Assembly: GCA_003491925.1 (NCBI GenBank)
Contig: DNAU01000039.1
Coordinates: 1-19,598 of the forward strand
Length of the DNA stretch: 19,598 nt
Direction of reading: 5' to 3'
DNA from: Chloroflexota bacterium
Lineage (GTDB): Bacteria > Chloroflexota > Dormibacteria > Aeolococcales > Aeolococcaceae
Translations under genes and position numbers: made by a program
In this document: piece by piece, positions 1 to 6,601 of the stretch
How positions within the stretch are numbered: the first letter of the stretch is position 1
How the letters are laid out: every line of letters starts with the position of its first letter
The notes under the pieces: generated by a model
Database searches by the model: none
Told to the model about the DNA's origin: nothing
What the model saw: only the letters and a program-made list of their open reading frames with translations

Positions 1-620
1 AGCAGGTCGGCTTCGTGGAGAAGGACGCCGACTCCGGCAAGTACCAGCTGGGTGCGGCGCTCCTCCACCTCGGGAGCAGCTACCTGGACGGCAACGAGCT
101 GCGCACCCGGGCCCTGAACTGGGCCGACTCGCTGGCCGCCCGCTCCAACGAGGCGGTGCGGATCGGCACCCTCCACGACGCCCGGGTGCTGGTGGTGCAC
201 CACGTCTTCCGCCCCGACGACAGCTACCAGGTGCTCCAGGTGGGCTCCCTGCTCCCCCTCCACGCCACCGCCATGGGGAAGACCCTGCTGGCGGCCAACC
301 CCTACCTGATCGCGCAGCTCGGTCCCGACGACCTGACCCGCTTCACCCCCTCGACGATCACCGACCCCAAGCGGCTGAGCCACGCGGCCACGCAGGCCAG
401 GCGGCTCGGCTGGGCGGCGGACATCGGCGAGCTGGTCGACGGCGAGGGGTCGGTTGCCGCCCCGATCCTCGACCGGCGCGAGCAGACCGTCGGCGCGATC
501 TCCATCTCCGGGCCGGTGGAGCGGCTCTGCGAATCGCAGACGCCGCGGAGCGACCTGGTCTCCTACGTGCGCGAATCGGCACGGGCGATCTCGCGCGATC
601 TGGGAGCGATCCCATGGTAG
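1..620 (+). CDS. IclR-family transcriptional regulator, C-terminal part (5' end outside window)
   Basis: The frame is open from the first base (first full codon at 3) and ends at TAG 618-620. The visible about 206 residues are the end of the winged helix (a GFVEKD...GKYQLG stretch, as in the wing of IclR proteins) followed by the complete IclR effector-binding domain: LGSSYLDGNELRTRAL, then HATAMGKTLLA, then DGEGSVAAPILD and a closing GAISISGP segment. IclR proteins are about 250 residues, so only the DNA-recognition helices are missing. A GTG at 15 is inside the domain and is not a real start. It lies 163 nt upstream of glpK on the same strand, and IclR members often control adjacent catabolic genes, so control of glycerol use is a reasonable inference. 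The family call is firm; the effector is unknown. Confidence 0.9.
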   Translation, partial: QVGFVEKDADSGKYQLGAALLHLGSSYLDGNELRTRALNWADSLAARSNEAVRIGTLHDARVLVVHHVFRPDDSYQVLQVGSLLPLHATAMGKTLLAANPYLIAQLGPDDLTRFTPSTITDPKRLSHAATQARRLGWAADIGELVDGEGSVAAPILDRREQTVGAISISGPVERLCESQTPRSDLVSYVRESARAISRDLGAIPW

Positions 621-659
621 CCACGCTCTGTGCCGCCCCGCTTCGGGCACGTTCGAGGC

Positions 660-688
660 TTGACAGCAGCCCAGCCGCCCCGGAGACT
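660..688 (+). promoter_or_regulatory. Possible glpK promoter
   Basis: A perfect TTGACA (660-665) lies in the IclR-glpK gap. Seventeen bases downstream is GAGACT (683-688), a weak -10 match. The -35 is convincing in such GC-rich DNA; the -10 is not, so this is a candidate only. Confidence 0.3.
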
Positions 689-700
689 CGACCCTGCCGT

Positions 701-729
701 GACGCTGAACGGGCTGGTGTGACAGCGTC
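701..729 (+). promoter_or_regulatory. Inverted repeat upstream of glpK, candidate operator
   Basis: GACGCTG (701-707) and CAGCGTC (723-729) form a perfect 7-bp inverted repeat with a 15-nt spacer, just downstream of the candidate promoter and 54 nt before the glpK start. Its place between an IclR-type regulator and glpK makes it a possible regulator site. It could also be a leader hairpin or chance in GC-rich DNA. Confidence 0.3.
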
Positions 730-783
730 CGCCATAGCCCTGTGGGTCTCGTCGCAGGGGAGCGAGGCCAGAGGAGAGATGGC

Positions 784-2283
784 ATGGTGAAGGATGCCTA
801 CGTGGCCTCCATCGACCAGGGGACGGCGTCGTCGCGCTGCCTGCTCTTCGACGAGCGCGGGCGGATCGTGTCGGTCGCCCAGAAGGAGCACCGCCAGCTG
901 TTCCCCCGGCCCGGATGGGTGGAGCACGACCCCGAGGAGATCCTCGCCAACGTCCTCGAGGTGGTGGCGGACTCCCTGGAGAAGGCGGACCTCAAGCTCG
1001 CCGACCTCGCCGCCCTGGGCATCGCCAACCAGCGCGAGACCACCATGCTCTGGGACCGCCACAGCGGCCGCCCCATCTACAACGCGATCAGCTGGCAGGA
1101 CACCCGGACCGACAAGATCGTGGACGCGCTGGCCAGGGAGGGCGGCAAGGACCGCTTCCGGGCGAAGACCGGGCTCCCTCTCACCACCTACTTCTCCGCG
1201 CCGAAGATCCAGTGGATCCTCGACCACGTCGAGGGGGCCCGGGACGGCGCCGAGAAGGGCGACGTGCTCTTCGGCACCATGGACACCTGGCTGATCTGGA
1301 AGCTGACCGGCCGCCATGTCACCGACGTCACCAATGCCAGCCGGACCCTGCTGATGGACCTCCGGTCGTTGGAATGGGACGACGAGCTGCTCGAGGCGAT
1401 GAAGGTCCCACGGGCGATGCTGCCCGAGATCCACGCCTCCTCCGAGCCGTACGGGGAGGCCTCGGGGGCGCTGGCCGGGCTCCCGGTGGCCGCCGCGCTC
1501 GGGGATCAGCAGGCCGCCCTCTTCGGGCAGACCTGCTTCGCCGCGGGGGAGGCGAAGTGCACCTACGGGACCGGCAGCTTCATGCTGCTCAACACCGGGG
1601 AGCGGATCGTCCAGTCCACCCACGGGCTGCTGACCACGGTCGGCTGCCGGATCGCCGGCCAGCCGGCGACCTACGCGCTGGAGGGGTCGATCGCGGTCAC
1701 GGGCGCGCTAGTCCAGTGGCTCCGCGACAAGCTCGGCCTGATCTCGACCGCCGCGGAGATCGAGACCCTGGCCCGGACCGTCGACGACAGCGGCGGCGTC
1801 TACGTCGTGCCCGCGTTCTCCGGCCTCTTCGCCCCCCACTGGCGCTCCGACGCCCGGGGGGTGATCGCCGGGCTCACCGGCTACACCACCAAGGGTCACC
1901 TCGCCCGCGCGGTGCTGGAGGCGACCGCCTGGCAGACGCGCGAGGTCCTGGAGGCGATGAACATCGACTCCGGCACCGATCTGCGGGTGCTCAAGGCAGA
2001 CGGCGGGATGACCGCCGACCACCTGCTGATGCAGCTGCTCGCCGACTTCATCGGGGTGCCGGTGGTGCGTCCGATCGTGGCCGAGACGGTCTCCCTGGGC
2101 GCCGCCTACGCCGCCGGGCTGGCCGTCGGCTTCTGGCCCGACCAGGAGAGCCTGCGGGCCAACTGGCACAAGGCCGCCGAGTGGCTCCCCCGGCTCGAGC
2201 CCGAGAGCCGGGAGCGCCGCTACCGCAAGTGGAAGAAGGCGGTCGCCCGCACCTTGGAGTGGGTGGACGAAGACGACGACTGA
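784..2283 (+). CDS. glpK: Glycerol kinase
   Basis: This is an ATP-dependent glycerol kinase (glycerol to sn-glycerol-3-phosphate; FGGY family, cytoplasmic). The product is 499 residues, matching the usual about 500. Visible landmarks are the N-terminal phosphate-binding DQGTASSR near residue 11, ANQRETT and WQDTRT in the glycerol-binding region, [22 protein letters not shown] in the second phosphate loop, and [13 protein letters not shown] followed by [12 protein letters not shown] at the C-terminal FGGY signature. ATG 784 is chosen because GGAGAG ends 5 nt before it; an in-frame GTG at 742 would only add an unconserved low-complexity extension. It follows an IclR regulator. The product feeds triose-phosphate metabolism or lipid synthesis (plsY lies in the same window). 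No glpD or glpF is present here. Some signature positions differ (DQGTA instead of DQGTT, ADH instead of ANN) but nothing suggests inactivation. Confidence 0.95.
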   Translation: MVKDAYVASIDQGTASSRCLLFDERGRIVSVAQKEHRQLFPRPGWVEHDPEEILANVLEVVADSLEKADLKLADLAALGIANQRETTMLWDRHSGRPIYNAISWQDTRTDKIVDALAREGGKDRFRAKTGLPLTTYFSAPKIQWILDHVEGARDGAEKGDVLFGTMDTWLIWKLTGRHVTDVTNASRTLLMDLRSLEWDDELLEAMKVPRAMLPEIHASSEPYGEASGALAGLPVAAALGDQQAALFGQTCFAAGEAKCTYGTGSFMLLNTGERIVQSTHGLLTTVGCRIAGQPATYALEGSIAVTGALVQWLRDKLGLISTAAEIETLARTVDDSGGVYVVPAFSGLFAPHWRSDARGVIAGLTGYTTKGHLARAVLEATAWQTREVLEAMNIDSGTDLRVLKADGGMTADHLLMQLLADFIGVPVVRPIVAETVSLGAAYAAGLAVGFWPDQESLRANWHKAAEWLPRLEPESRERRYRKWKKAVARTLEWVDEDDD

Positions 2284-2362
2284 GATTTGGGCTGGGAGCA
2301 CGAATACTCGGGAGCAGTCGTCGGCGATGCTAGACGCATGCGCAGCCTCGATGCGATCGGAG

Positions 2363-2407
2363 CCCGAGAGGGAAGCCGGTTAGGGCTGGGCGCACACCCG
2401 TCTCGGG
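2363..2407 (+). other. Perfect 7-bp inverted repeat in the glpK downstream gap
   Basis: CCCGAGA (2363-2369) and TCTCGGG (2401-2407) are exact reverse complements 31 nt apart, just before the ribosome binding site of the next small gene. It could be a leader structure or a weak glpK terminator. The rest of 2284-2424 shows nothing recognisable. Confidence 0.3.
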
Positions 2408-2424
2408 AGAGGGTGGGGGGTGCT

Positions 2425-2577
2425 GTGGACGCGCCCGTGATCCGCAGCCTCGACATCGGGGAGCCGGTGCGCACCGTGGAGCTGCCGGCCGAGGAGCCGC
2501 TGATGCTCTCTCACCCGGAGCCCAAGCCGCAGCCGAGCGAGCCCAGGAAGGTGCCGGTGCGGGTGGGCGCCGCCTAG
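2425..2577 (+). CDS. Small proline/glutamate-rich hypothetical protein (50 aa)
   Basis: GTG 2425 is preceded by a G-rich ribosome-binding-like run (GGGTGGGGGG, 2411-2420), and the frame ends at TAG 2575-2577. The 50-residue product starts VDAPVIRSLDIGEPVRTVEL and continues into a Pro/Glu-rich tail ending VPVRVGAA. It has no signal peptide, membrane helix or known domain. Its stop codon sits inside the AGAGGAG ribosome binding site of the next gene (2587), so the two are probably translated together. The same frame stays open back to 2287, but the upstream part looks like non-coding sequence. I do not recognise a function; short acidic proteins of this style may act as adaptors, but that is speculation. 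Confidence 0.5.
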   Translation: MDAPVIRSLDIGEPVRTVELPAEEPLMLSHPEPKPQPSEPRKVPVRVGAA

Positions 2578-2586
2578 AGGAGCCGG

Positions 2587-3114
2587 GTGCGAGTCCTCGG
2601 CTACCGGGTCTTCCGGGCCTCCGCGAGCGGCGGGGGCTGTCTGCGTTCCTGGGTGATGGACACGGTATGGGGCCGGGGTGAGAACGTGGCGGGCTGCGGG
2701 ACCACGGGGTGCGGCGGGCCGCCGGCCCAGCACGTGGGGCGGACCGGCTGTGGGTTCCACGCCTTTGCCCATCTGCGCAGCCTGCGGGCCTACGCCGACG
2801 TCCAGCGCCTGGAGGAGGACCGGGCCGGCCGGCCGATCCCCTGGTGCGGGCCCAGCGGGCCCGCGGTGATCTGTGCCGTGGTGGCCGGCTTCGGGACCGT
2901 GCAGCTCGGGAGCCGCGGCTGGCGCGGCCAGCGCGCCGAGATCGTGGTCCTCTTCGGCGGCTCGTTGATGGCGGAGCGGATGGCCGACCGCTACCAGGTG
3001 CCCCTCCTGCCCCTGCCCGAGGACCTGGAGTGGGCCGAGCGTCTCATCGGCGGCGAGTGGGGGCTCACCCACGCCGAGGCCCTCCACCTCCCCGCGGAGT
3101 TCGAGGCCGCCTGA
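2587..3114 (+). CDS. Cysteine-containing hypothetical protein with CGFHA motif
   Basis: GTG 2587 has a good ribosome binding site (AGAGGAG, 2576-2582) that overlaps the previous stop codon. The 175-residue product begins with GYRVFRAS, then a Cys-rich stretch with Cys37, Cys42 and Cys55 ending in CGFHAF (55-60), then a hydrophobic beta-like segment (PAVICAVVAGFGTVQLG, 92-108) and GWRGQRAEIVVLF, and an acidic C-terminal tail. I believe similar small proteins (GYR-FR start, CGFHA, then a V-GWR-E-A pattern) occur in other high-GC bacteria, but no function is known to me. The three clustered cysteines plus His58 could bind zinc or iron, which is an inference. There is no signal peptide or membrane helix. 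It probably forms a two-gene unit with the 50-residue protein upstream. Confidence 0.65.
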   Translation: MRVLGYRVFRASASGGGCLRSWVMDTVWGRGENVAGCGTTGCGGPPAQHVGRTGCGFHAFAHLRSLRAYADVQRLEEDRAGRPIPWCGPSGPAVICAVVAGFGTVQLGSRGWRGQRAEIVVLFGGSLMAERMADRYQVPLLPLPEDLEWAERLIGGEWGLTHAEALHLPAEFEAA

Positions 3115-3115
3115 T

Positions 3116-3137
3116 CCCGGGCCGCTCCCGACCCGGG
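3116..3137 (+). terminator. Hairpin after the two-gene unit, terminator-like
   Basis: CCCGGG (3116-3121) and CCCGGG (3132-3137) can pair across a 10-nt loop immediately after the stop codon at 3114. There is no T-tract, so termination is only suggested by position. Confidence 0.35.
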
Positions 3138-3170
3138 TCGGCGCGCTGACCCCGGGGACGATCTCTCGCC

Positions 3171-3199
3171 TTGCAATCGCGCATGGCAACGCCGATAAT
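3171..3199 (+). promoter_or_regulatory. Sigma-70-type promoter of the SorC-aldolase-DhaLK operon
   Basis: TTGCAA (3171-3176) and GATAAT (3194-3199) are separated by exactly 17 nt, the best promoter in the window. The predicted transcription start (about 3206) falls right before or at the operator palindrome at 3210-3225, which implies repression of the operon by its own first gene. Confidence 0.75.
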
Positions 3200-3209
3200 C
3201 TGTGCGCAA

Positions 3210-3225
3210 GTGAGCATTTGCTCAC
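3210..3225 (+). promoter_or_regulatory. Operator palindrome, probable SorC-family autoregulatory site
   Basis: GTGAGCATTTGCTCAC has perfect 7-bp arms (GTGAGCA/TGCTCAC) around a 2-nt centre. It begins 11 nt after the -10 box and ends 22 nt before the regulator start codon, a position where a bound repressor would block transcription. Short TGA-CA/TG-TCA palindromes are typical of SorC/DeoR-type regulators. That the adjacent regulator binds it is an inference. Confidence 0.65.
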
Positions 3226-3247
3226 CAGGTGAAGGGGTGGCTGAACC

Positions 3248-4264
3248 GTGCGGGAGGAGCTGCGCCAGGACGAGTACGAGCTCCTGGCACGGCTCGCCCA
3301 GCGCTACTACGTCGACGAGCGCACCCAGGAGGAGCTGGCGGCGGAGTTTGCCCTCTCCCGGCCCAAGGTCCAGCGGCTGCTCGAGCGCGCCCGGCGGTCC
3401 GGCGTCGTCGCCATCCACATCCAGGCGCCGCCCTGGCTCCGGCTGGAGCTAGAGAGCCAGCTGCGCGAGACCTTCGGTCTGAGTGACGCGATCGTCTGCT
3501 CGGCCGGCGCCGACCAGGAGGCTGAGCGCGAGGCCGTCGCCCAGCGCGCGGCGCGGTACCTGGAGCGCCACCTCCACGACGGCTGCGTGGTGGCCGTGAG
3601 CCACGGGCGCACGGTGGGCGCCGTGCCGCGCTTCTTCCGGCCGCCCAGCCGCCTGGACGTCACCTTCGTCAGCGCCATGGGGGGCTCTCCGGGGGTCGCC
3701 GCCCCGACCAACCCCAACGAGATCTGCCGAGCCCTGGCCGCGGGCTGCGGGGGAGAGGCGGTGAGCCTCTACGCCCCCGCCTACGTGGAGAGCGGGGAGA
3801 TCCGCGACCAGCTGCTCGCCCAGGAGGCGATCTCCCAGAGCCTCGACCGGGCGGCGCAGGCCACGGTGGCGCTGGTCGGCATCGGCGGCACCGACGACGG
3901 CTGCACCATGGTGCGCTCGGGCTGCCTGACCACCGACGAGATCGCCTGGCTGCGCAGCCAGGGCGCGGTCGGCGACGTGCTGGGGAACTACGTGGACATC
4001 GAGGGGAGGCCGGTCGCCTCGCCCCACCAGGACCGGCTGGTGGCGCTGACCGTGGACCACCTCCGCCGGATCGGGACGGTGGTGGCGGTGGTCAGCGAGC
4101 CGGAGAAGCCGCGGGCGATCCTGGGGATGCTGCGGGCCGGTGTGATCAGCGTCCTGGTGGTGGACGAGGACAACGCGCGAGCGGTCCTGGACCTCGCCGC
4201 CGGCGGGCCGGCAATGGCCGGCCGGGCCGGTGGCGGCAGCTCGGCATCCCAACGGGAGGTGTAG
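3248..4264 (+). CDS. SorC/DeoR-family sugar-phosphate-responsive transcriptional regulator
   Basis: The 338-residue protein has an N-terminal helix-turn-helix (about residues 20-56; RTQEELAAEFALSRPKVQRL) and a C-terminal SorC sugar-binding domain of the NagB/RpiA fold (about 60-315), with VAVSHGRTVGAV near 117 and VALVGIGGTDDG near 208. SorC regulators sense phosphorylated sugars; CggR, a member, senses fructose-1,6-bisphosphate. GTG 3248 follows GAAGGGG 10 nt upstream. It is the first gene of an operon: only 2 nt separate its stop from the aldolase start, and its promoter carries a perfect palindrome over the start site. I infer autoregulation and control of the aldolase-HAD-DhaL-DhaK genes, with an effector that is a substrate or product of these enzymes. 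The last about 20 residues (Gly/Ala/Ser-rich) look unstructured. Confidence 0.88.
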   Translation: MREELRQDEYELLARLAQRYYVDERTQEELAAEFALSRPKVQRLLERARRSGVVAIHIQAPPWLRLELESQLRETFGLSDAIVCSAGADQEAEREAVAQRAARYLERHLHDGCVVAVSHGRTVGAVPRFFRPPSRLDVTFVSAMGGSPGVAAPTNPNEICRALAAGCGGEAVSLYAPAYVESGEIRDQLLAQEAISQSLDRAAQATVALVGIGGTDDGCTMVRSGCLTTDEIAWLRSQGAVGDVLGNYVDIEGRPVASPHQDRLVALTVDHLRRIGTVVAVVSEPEKPRAILGMLRAGVISVLVVDEDNARAVLDLAAGGPAMAGRAGGGSSASQREV

Positions 4265-4266
4265 AC

Positions 4267-5121
4267 ATGCCTGTCGTAACCACGAAATCCATCCTCCAGC
4301 GGGCCTTCGAGGAGAGGTACGGGGTGGCGGCGATCAACGTCGTCAACGACCTCACCATGGAGGCGGTGCTGGCGGCAGCGGAGGAGCTGCGCTCACCGGT
4401 GATCGTCCAGACCTCGCCCAAGCACGTGGTGATGACCGGGGTCGGGGTGATGTACGCGATGTGGCGCGAGATGACCAAGACGATCACCGTCCCGGTCGCG
4501 CTCCACCTCGACCACTGCCCTGACCGCACCCTGATCAGCGAGTGTCTCGCCGCGGGCTGGAGCTCGGTGCTCTTCGACGCCAGCAAGCTGTCGGTCGAGG
4601 AGAACCAGCGCCAGTGCATCGAGGTGGTCGCCGAGGCGCGCCGCCACGGGGCTGACGTGGAGGGCGAGATCGAGGGCTTCAAGCGGACCGAGGAGATGAC
4701 CGGCGACGAGGCCGCGCACGTCCAGTCGCTGAAGACGGTGGTCGAGTTCGTGCACGCCACCGGCGTCGACGTCTTCGCCCCTGCCATCGGCAACGCCCAC
4801 GGGGTGTACGCGACCACGCCCCACCTGGACAGCCAGCGGGTCACCGACATCGTCGAGGCCACCGGGATCCCGGTCGCCCTCCACGGCGGGACCGGGATGA
4901 CCCCCGAGCAGTTCAGCGACCTGATCAGCCGGGGCTGCGCCAAGGTGAACATCTCGACCGCGCTGAAGATCGGCTTCATGAAGTCGGGATACGAGTACAT
5001 GAGCGCGCACCCGGGCGAGTACGACCCGCCGGCGATCTTCAAGGCGCAGCGGGCGGCGGTGATGGACGTGGCTCGGCACCACATCCGCCTCTTCGGCAGC
5101 GAAGGGAAGGCCTGGGCGTGA
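4267..5121 (+). CDS. Class II (zinc) ketose-bisphosphate aldolase
   Basis: This 284-residue enzyme belongs to the class II aldolase family (fructose-/tagatose-bisphosphate aldolases FbaA, GatY, KbaY; GatY-like in length). Class II aldolases reversibly cleave a ketose (bis)phosphate to dihydroxyacetone phosphate plus an aldehyde. Seen directly: HLDHC at 80-84 (catalytic Asp82, zinc ligand His83), EGEIEG around 132-137, NAHG with His178, LHGGTG with His206, and KVNISTALK (226-234) for phosphate binding. All metal-site residues are present. ATG 4267 has GGGAGGT at 4254-4260. The stop overlaps the next gene's GTG. The exact sugar cannot be read from sequence; position between a SorC regulator and DHA kinase subunits suggests a dedicated catabolic substrate rather than housekeeping glycolysis. 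Confidence 0.9.
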   Translation: MPVVTTKSILQRAFEERYGVAAINVVNDLTMEAVLAAAEELRSPVIVQTSPKHVVMTGVGVMYAMWREMTKTITVPVALHLDHCPDRTLISECLAAGWSSVLFDASKLSVEENQRQCIEVVAEARRHGADVEGEIEGFKRTEEMTGDEAAHVQSLKTVVEFVHATGVDVFAPAIGNAHGVYATTPHLDSQRVTDIVEATGIPVALHGGTGMTPEQFSDLISRGCAKVNISTALKIGFMKSGYEYMSAHPGEYDPPAIFKAQRAAVMDVARHHIRLFGSEGKAWA

Positions 5122-5891
5122 GCGCCATCATCTTCGACTGCGACGGCGTGCTCGCGGACACCGAGCGCTACGGCCATCTGCCCGCTTTCAACCAGACGTT
5201 CCGGGAGGTGGGCGTGCCTCTGGAGTGGTCGGAGGAGGAGTACGGCCGCAAGCTCCAGATCGCCGGCGGCAAGGAGCGGATGGCGAGCGAGCTCACCCCC
5301 GATTTCTGCCGCGCCCACGGCCTGGCGGAGGACCCCGACGGCAGGGCTGCGCTACTCGCCACCTGGCACAAGCGCAAGACCCAGATCTACACCGAGATCG
5401 TGGCCGCCGGAAAGCTGCCCCCGCGGCCCGGGGTCCGGCGGATCATCGCCGAGGCGCAGGACGCGGGGTGGAAGCTGGCGGTGGCGTCGACGTCGGCGGA
5501 GCCGTCGGTGCGCGCCATCCTGGACCAGGCGGCGGGTCCGGAGCGGGCGGCCCGCTTCGACGTCCTGCTCGCCGGGGACTGCGTCCCCCACAAGAAGCCC
5601 GCTCCCGACATCTACCTGCTGGCCCTCGAGAGGCTGGGCGTCGACCCGTCCGGCGTCCTGGTCGTCGAGGACTCCCGCAACGGGCTTGAGGCGGCTCATG
5701 CGGCCGGCCTGCGCTGCCTCGTCACCGTCAACGGGTACACGGAGCACGAGGACTTCAGCGAGGCGGTGCTGGTGGTCTCGTCGCTGGGTGACCCGGGCGG
5801 GGAGCGGAGCGTGGTGATGGCCAACCGGAGCGGCGCGCGCCCGGGCGACTTCGTCGCGCTCAACGACCTGGCGGCGTGTCTGGGCGGATAG
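5118..5891 (+). CDS. CbbY-like HAD-superfamily phosphatase/phosphomutase
   Basis: This 257-residue HAD hydrolase starts at GTG 5118, overlapping the aldolase stop by 4 nt. Motif I is FDCDGVLADTE (Asp7 nucleophile, Asp9), motif II lies in VASTSAEPS near 122-130, motif III is HKKPAPDIY (Lys159/160) and motif IV is VVEDSRNG (Glu184, Asp185). The helical cap is inserted after motif I. The cap start (RYGHLPAFNQTF...EYGRKLQIAGGKERM) resembles CbbY, which dephosphorylates xylulose-1,5-bisphosphate, more than beta-phosphoglucomutase. No RuBisCO gene is in this window. In an aldolase/DHA-kinase operon it may remove phosphate from a ketose (bis)phosphate, either as a pathway step or to clear a dead-end product; this is inferred. 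A C-terminal extension of about 35 residues goes beyond the usual HAD core. Confidence 0.85.
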   Translation: MSAIIFDCDGVLADTERYGHLPAFNQTFREVGVPLEWSEEEYGRKLQIAGGKERMASELTPDFCRAHGLAEDPDGRAALLATWHKRKTQIYTEIVAAGKLPPRPGVRRIIAEAQDAGWKLAVASTSAEPSVRAILDQAAGPERAARFDVLLAGDCVPHKKPAPDIYLLALERLGVDPSGVLVVEDSRNGLEAAHAAGLRCLVTVNGYTEHEDFSEAVLVVSSLGDPGGERSVVMANRSGARPGDFVALNDLAACLGG

Positions 5892-5930
5892 GGCGGGAAT
5901 TATCAGGGAAGCAGAGGAGGACCGAAAGGG

Positions 5931-6587
5931 ATGGCGGCGAGCGCAATGGATGACGTCGATCTTGTCCTGAGGACGATGGCCAAGACCATCGTCGACAATG
6001 CCGTCTACTTCGCCGAGCTGGACGGCGTGGTCGGCGACGGCGACTTCGGCTACTCGCTCCGGAACGGCTTCGAGGTGGTCGTCAGCGACTACGACACCTT
6101 CGACCGGGGCAGCGTGGGTGCGGTCCTCAAGAAGGTGGGCTTCGTGCTCTCCGGGAAGGTGGGCGGGGTCAGCGGTCCGATCTGGGGCACGGCATTCCTC
6201 CGCGCCTCGCAGGCCGCCGGTGAGAAGACGGAGCTGACCAGCGCCGATGTGATCGCCATCCTGCGGGCCGCGGTCGCGGGGATCATGCATCGGGGCGGGG
6301 CGTCGCTCGGGGACAAGACGCTCCTGGACGCCCTGGTGCCGGCCATCGACGCCCTGGAGGCCGGGCTGGCCCGGCCCGAGGCGGCACAGGACCACGGGAG
6401 CGCGGCCCTCCAGGAGGCGGCGGACGTGGCCACCCGGGCGGCCGAGGCCACCAAACCGATGCTGGCCATGCGCGGCCGCGCCGCCTACACCGGGGAGCGG
6501 AGCATCGGATCGGTCGACGCCGGGGCCACGGCGGTGGGGATCATCTTGCAGAGCGTCAGCGCGGCTTGGCGCGAGAAGCACACCTAG
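5931..6587 (+). CDS. dhaL: Dihydroxyacetone kinase L subunit (DhaL)
   Basis: This 218-residue protein is the nucleotide-binding subunit that partners DhaK. Asp31, Asp36 and Asp38 (in LDGVVGDGDFG) match the Mg-ADP/ATP-binding Asp triad of DhaL. Further landmarks are GGVSGPIWGT (78-87), GGASLGDKTLLDALVP (122-137) and the C-terminal GRAAYTGERSIGSVDAGA lid. The family usually has His, Thr or Cys after the third Asp; Phe39 here is unusual. ATG 5931 is chosen because GAGGAGG lies 10 nt upstream; a second ATG at 5946 is less well placed. It precedes dhaK by 14 nt. DhaL works either as an ATP-dependent kinase part or, with DhaM, as a PTS-linked ADP carrier. No DhaM or PTS gene is seen here. Confidence 0.9.
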   Translation: MAASAMDDVDLVLRTMAKTIVDNAVYFAELDGVVGDGDFGYSLRNGFEVVVSDYDTFDRGSVGAVLKKVGFVLSGKVGGVSGPIWGTAFLRASQAAGEKTELTSADVIAILRAAVAGIMHRGGASLGDKTLLDALVPAIDALEAGLARPEAAQDHGSAALQEAADVATRAAEATKPMLAMRGRAAYTGERSIGSVDAGATAVGIILQSVSAAWREKHT

Positions 6588-6601
6588 AGGGAGACTGGCA
6601 C

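Noticed and set aside
742..783. Upstream GTG start of glpK
   Set aside because: It adds 14 residues not typical of the family, and the ribosome binding site is placed for ATG 784.
358..1623. A 421-codon minus-strand open frame over the IclR and glpK genes
   Set aside because: Pro/Gly/Arg/His-rich with no recognisable motif; it spans two well-supported plus-strand genes.
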